Positions 61,624 to 64,000 of a stretch of 64,000 nt of DNA are shown here, piece by piece. The notes under the pieces were generated by a model. The model saw only the letters and a list, made by a program, of their open reading frames with translations, searched no databases and was not told the origin of the DNA. This DNA is from Halopenitus persicus. GTDB taxonomy: Archaea > Halobacteriota > Halobacteria > Halobacteriales > Haloferacaceae. The position numbers and the translations under genes were made by a program. The DNA lies in NCBI RefSeq assembly GCF_900107205.1, contig NZ_FNPC01000010.1:1-64000 (forward strand), written 5' to 3'. Position 1 is the stretch's first letter. Each line of letters begins with the position of its first letter.

Positions 61624-64000
61624 GGCGAGCGACTGCCGCCGGCTCGCGGTCGTGGCCGTCGCCCTCGCGGTGCTCGTCGGCTTCGCGGTGCCGGCCGGCG
61701 CCGCTTCCGGCAGCGTCACGGTCGACGCCGCGATCGACAGCGGGTCGGAGTCGACCACGATGCAGTTCACGTTTACGGCGCCGTCGAACGGCACGATCAC
61801 GAACGCCGACGAACCGTCGACAGGTGACGTCTCCTTCGCGTTCGACGATCGGCTCCCCTTCAGCGTGAGCGCCGGAGAGCAGTACACGGTCTCCTACACC
61901 GCGACCGCTGACCAGAGCGCGTCCGGGGGAACCTACAGCGAATCCGTCGGCCTCTACTACAGCGACGGCAGTACCGCGACGACGGAACCCCTCGATCTGA
62001 CCGTCACCGAGGCCGAACCGCAGTTCGGGAGCGTTCGCGTCAGCGACGCGCCGGTCGACGTCGTGTTCACGAGCAGCGGTGCCCAGACGCGGAGCGTGTC
62101 GCTTGACGTCCCGAACACCGGAAACGGCGCGATGGTTCCGGAGGACGTCTCCTTCGATACGCCCAGCGGAATCTCCGTCTCCGTCGAGTCGATGCCCTCG
62201 CGGATCGACGGCAACCGCGAGGGAACGATCGACCTCGAGGTGACCGTCGACCGGAACGCGCCGACGGGGACGACGCAGGTGACCGGAACGGTGCAGGACA
62301 ACCTCGGAACGTCGGGCGGCGGCTTCAGCTTCGACGTCGACGTCAGCAAGCCCCCGGTCGCGGGCGTTCCGGGCGGCACCGTCGACGTCGGGGACGTGCT
62401 CGTCGGGTCGAGCACGACCACCTCCTTCGAGGTGTCCGAGCAGGGCGGGTTCACCGGTCTCGACGGCCTGCAGACGTCCGGCGGGTCGGACGCCGACGGC
62501 TCGATCTCCTTCGACACGAGCGGCTTCTCGACGAGCGCCGGCGGGTCGGACACCGCCGAGGTGACGATCTCCGCCAACTCCGACGCGCCCCAACACGAGA
62601 CGCTCCGGTTCACGACGGACCTGTCGGGCGTCGATAGCGACAGTCCCGCCACGTCGACCACCTTCGAGGCGCGGGTGATCTATCCGGCGACCCTCGAGAA
62701 CGTCGACGCACTGATAAACACCTTCGAGTTCGACGAGCCGCGGACGGTCTCGGCCCAGCAGGCGGAGACGACCGTCCGGTTCGACAACGGCGGCGACCTG
62801 GAGATGGACGTCCAGTCGGTCGACGCGTCGGTGAGCGACTCGCGGATCCAGGCGCGCGTCACCGACGTCTCGAGCACCGTCCAGGGGCAGTCGTCCGGCG
62901 ACGCGACGGTGCAGCTGGCGGCGGACCCGAGCACGCCGGAGGGCACCTACACGCTGGACGTTCGGGTCGAGACCGCGGACGCGGGCACCGAGACGATCAG
63001 CCAGGAGTTCGAGGTCGACCACGGCACCGACCTCGCGGTCGGCGAGTCGGACGTCGGCTTCGGCGAGGTGACGATCACCGAACGGCGCACGCGGACGATC
63101 GACGTCGGCGAGGCGCTGGGGTACAACGACCTCTCGAACGTCGAGATCGAGCGCGTCGACGGCCCGGACCGATGGCTCGAGGTGACCGAGCAGCCGCCCG
63201 GCTCGATCTCGGCCGGCGAGGCCGCGCCGCTGGTCTACCAGCTCCGGTTCGACACGGACGCCGAGGCGTATCAGGAGTACACCTGGACCTTCGAGGTGTC
63301 GGCCACCGGCGTCGAGACGGAGACCATCACTGTCTCGGCGGTCGCCAGGCTCCTCTCGCCGGAGGCGATCATCAGCGACCTCGACGAGCAGGCCGGCGCG
63401 GGCGGGTGGCAGGCGACGACCGCGGAGTCGACGACCGGCGCGCTCGAGTCGATGGAGAGCCGCCTGCGCGAGGGCGAGTCCTTCTCGAACGGCGACATCC
63501 AGCGGACGCTGGCGGTCGGCCAGAGCACGGTCGTGCTCATCGACTCCGTCGAATCCGCCCAGCAGCTCCAGTCGGAAGGGAACTACGAGGCCGCCCAGCG
63601 CGAGGTGATAAGCGCGCTCATCGCGCGGAACATGATCGAACAGTACGCGGCGAACATCGAGGACGAGGAGACGGCGGCCGCGTTCACCAGGTCGGCCGAG
63701 GCGTCCGCCGACCCGGTCGCGTCGATCGTCGACGAGCAGCAGTCACACTACGAGTCGGTCCTCGAAAGCGACGACGCGACCGCGCTCGAGCGACACTTCG
63801 CGAGCGACAACCTGGCCGAGCTGGCCCGCCAGCGCGGGAACGGCGACCGGGCCGCGGAGTACGAGTCGACCGCCGAGTCGAGCTTCGAGGAGTACCAACA
63901 GCAGGTCTCGACCGGCGTGAACCGTCGCACGGAGGCGATGAACGCCCACGAGTCCTTCACAGACAACGCCACGCTGACGGTCCTCGGGCAGCCGCTCGTG
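61616..64000 (+). CDS. Exported repeat protein of Ig-like domains (cut by window edge)
   Basis: At least 795 residues, open to the right edge. Signal peptide at 1-30 (LAVVAVALAVLVGFAVPAGA), then about five beta-sandwich repeats to about residue 580 with motifs such as VPNTGNGAMVPEDVSFDTP and FDNGGDLEMDVQSVDAS, as in CARDB/NEW3-type surface domains. From about residue 595 the sequence turns helical (LESMESRLREGESFSNGDIQ, then AQREVISALIARNMIEQY). It starts at ATG 61616 with GGAGGTG just before it. A C-terminal TM probably lies beyond the window. It looks like the surface-exposed part of the tubulin-like system. Confidence 0.72.
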   Translation, partial: MPEASDCRRLAVVAVALAVLVGFAVPAGAASGSVTVDAAIDSGSESTTMQFTFTAPSNGTITNADEPSTGDVSFAFDDRLPFSVSAGEQYTVSYTATADQSASGGTYSESVGLYYSDGSTATTEPLDLTVTEAEPQFGSVRVSDAPVDVVFTSSGAQTRSVSLDVPNTGNGAMVPEDVSFDTPSGISVSVESMPSRIDGNREGTIDLEVTVDRNAPTGTTQVTGTVQDNLGTSGGGFSFDVDVSKPPVAGVPGGTVDVGDVLVGSSTTTSFEVSEQGGFTGLDGLQTSGGSDADGSISFDTSGFSTSAGGSDTAEVTISANSDAPQHETLRFTTDLSGVDSDSPATSTTFEARVIYPATLENVDALINTFEFDEPRTVSAQQAETTVRFDNGGDLEMDVQSVDASVSDSRIQARVTDVSSTVQGQSSGDATVQLAADPSTPEGTYTLDVRVETADAGTETISQEFEVDHGTDLAVGESDVGFGEVTITERRTRTIDVGEALGYNDLSNVEIERVDGPDRWLEVTEQPPGSISAGEAAPLVYQLRFDTDAEAYQEYTWTFEVSATGVETETITVSAVARLLSPEAIISDLDEQAGAGGWQATTAESTTGALESMESRLREGESFSNGDIQRTLAVGQSTVVLIDSVESAQQLQSEGNYEAAQREVISALIARNMIEQYAANIEDEETAAAFTRSAEASADPVASIVDEQQSHYESVLESDDATALERHFASDNLAELARQRGNGDRAAEYESTAESSFEEYQQQVSTGVNRRTEAMNAHESFTDNATLTVLGQPLV

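Overview
The window is haloarchaeal chromosome, probably Halorubrum-like or another Haloferacales genus. It has high GC, very acidic proteins, TATA boxes about 25-30 nt before many start codons (leaderless transcripts), and archaeal versions of FEN1, Elp3 and RqcH. I ran no database search. Names rest on motifs and domain order read directly, and genus-level placement is an inference.

Layout. 1-657: a cut-off IS6-type transposase and an AT-richer gap. 658-14468: sugar-chain assembly genes: a foreign-looking low-GC glycosyltransferase, three GT4 enzymes, an SDR epimerase, a GT39-like membrane transferase, an LPG-synthase-type membrane protein, a polysaccharide deacetylase, a DUF2304 protein, a GT2 and an alkaline-phosphatase-fold enzyme. 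A VapBC pair (8680-9410) sits inside this block and a second one (14708-15363) ends it. 15464-19919: amino-sugar nucleotide synthesis (GlmS plus two GlmU-like nucleotidyltransferases). 20016-23977: a wHTH/partner gene pair, a PAPS-reductase-family protein, a second phosphatase-fold enzyme and a small protein. 24050-24385 is a stump of UDP-sugar dehydrogenase, followed by hisD. 26017-41848: housekeeping and mixed genes (spermidine-synthase-like, MFS, GNAT, fen, Yip1, a degenerate RecJ-like protein, elp3, a CBS protein, rqcH, a Tat lipoprotein, cystathionine synthase). 41893-44247: an arsenic operon (arsR, ACR3, LMW-phosphatase-type arsenate reductase). 44560-45774: ferredoxin, IscA-like protein and a small zinc-ribbon protein.

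45897 to the right edge is the most interesting region: eleven same-strand genes, most of them overlapping or abutting. Three encode mutually divergent FtsZ/tubulin-superfamily GTPases (48042, 51581, 56187). The others encode membrane-anchored helical proteins (45897, 54094), a soluble helical protein (49764), a two-TM protein (52746) and four signal-peptide proteins with extracytoplasmic domains (53000, 57414, 60640, 61616). I read this as a multi-component, trans-envelope tubulin-like cytoskeletal or membrane-remodelling system. In outline it resembles the FtsZ-like membrane-remodelling system predicted by Makarova and Koonin (2010), but with three GTPases together. It runs off the right edge.

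A second theme is short tandem duplications at gene ends: about ten genes end in or are directly followed by a 11-34 bp repeat, often one that copies the stop codon.
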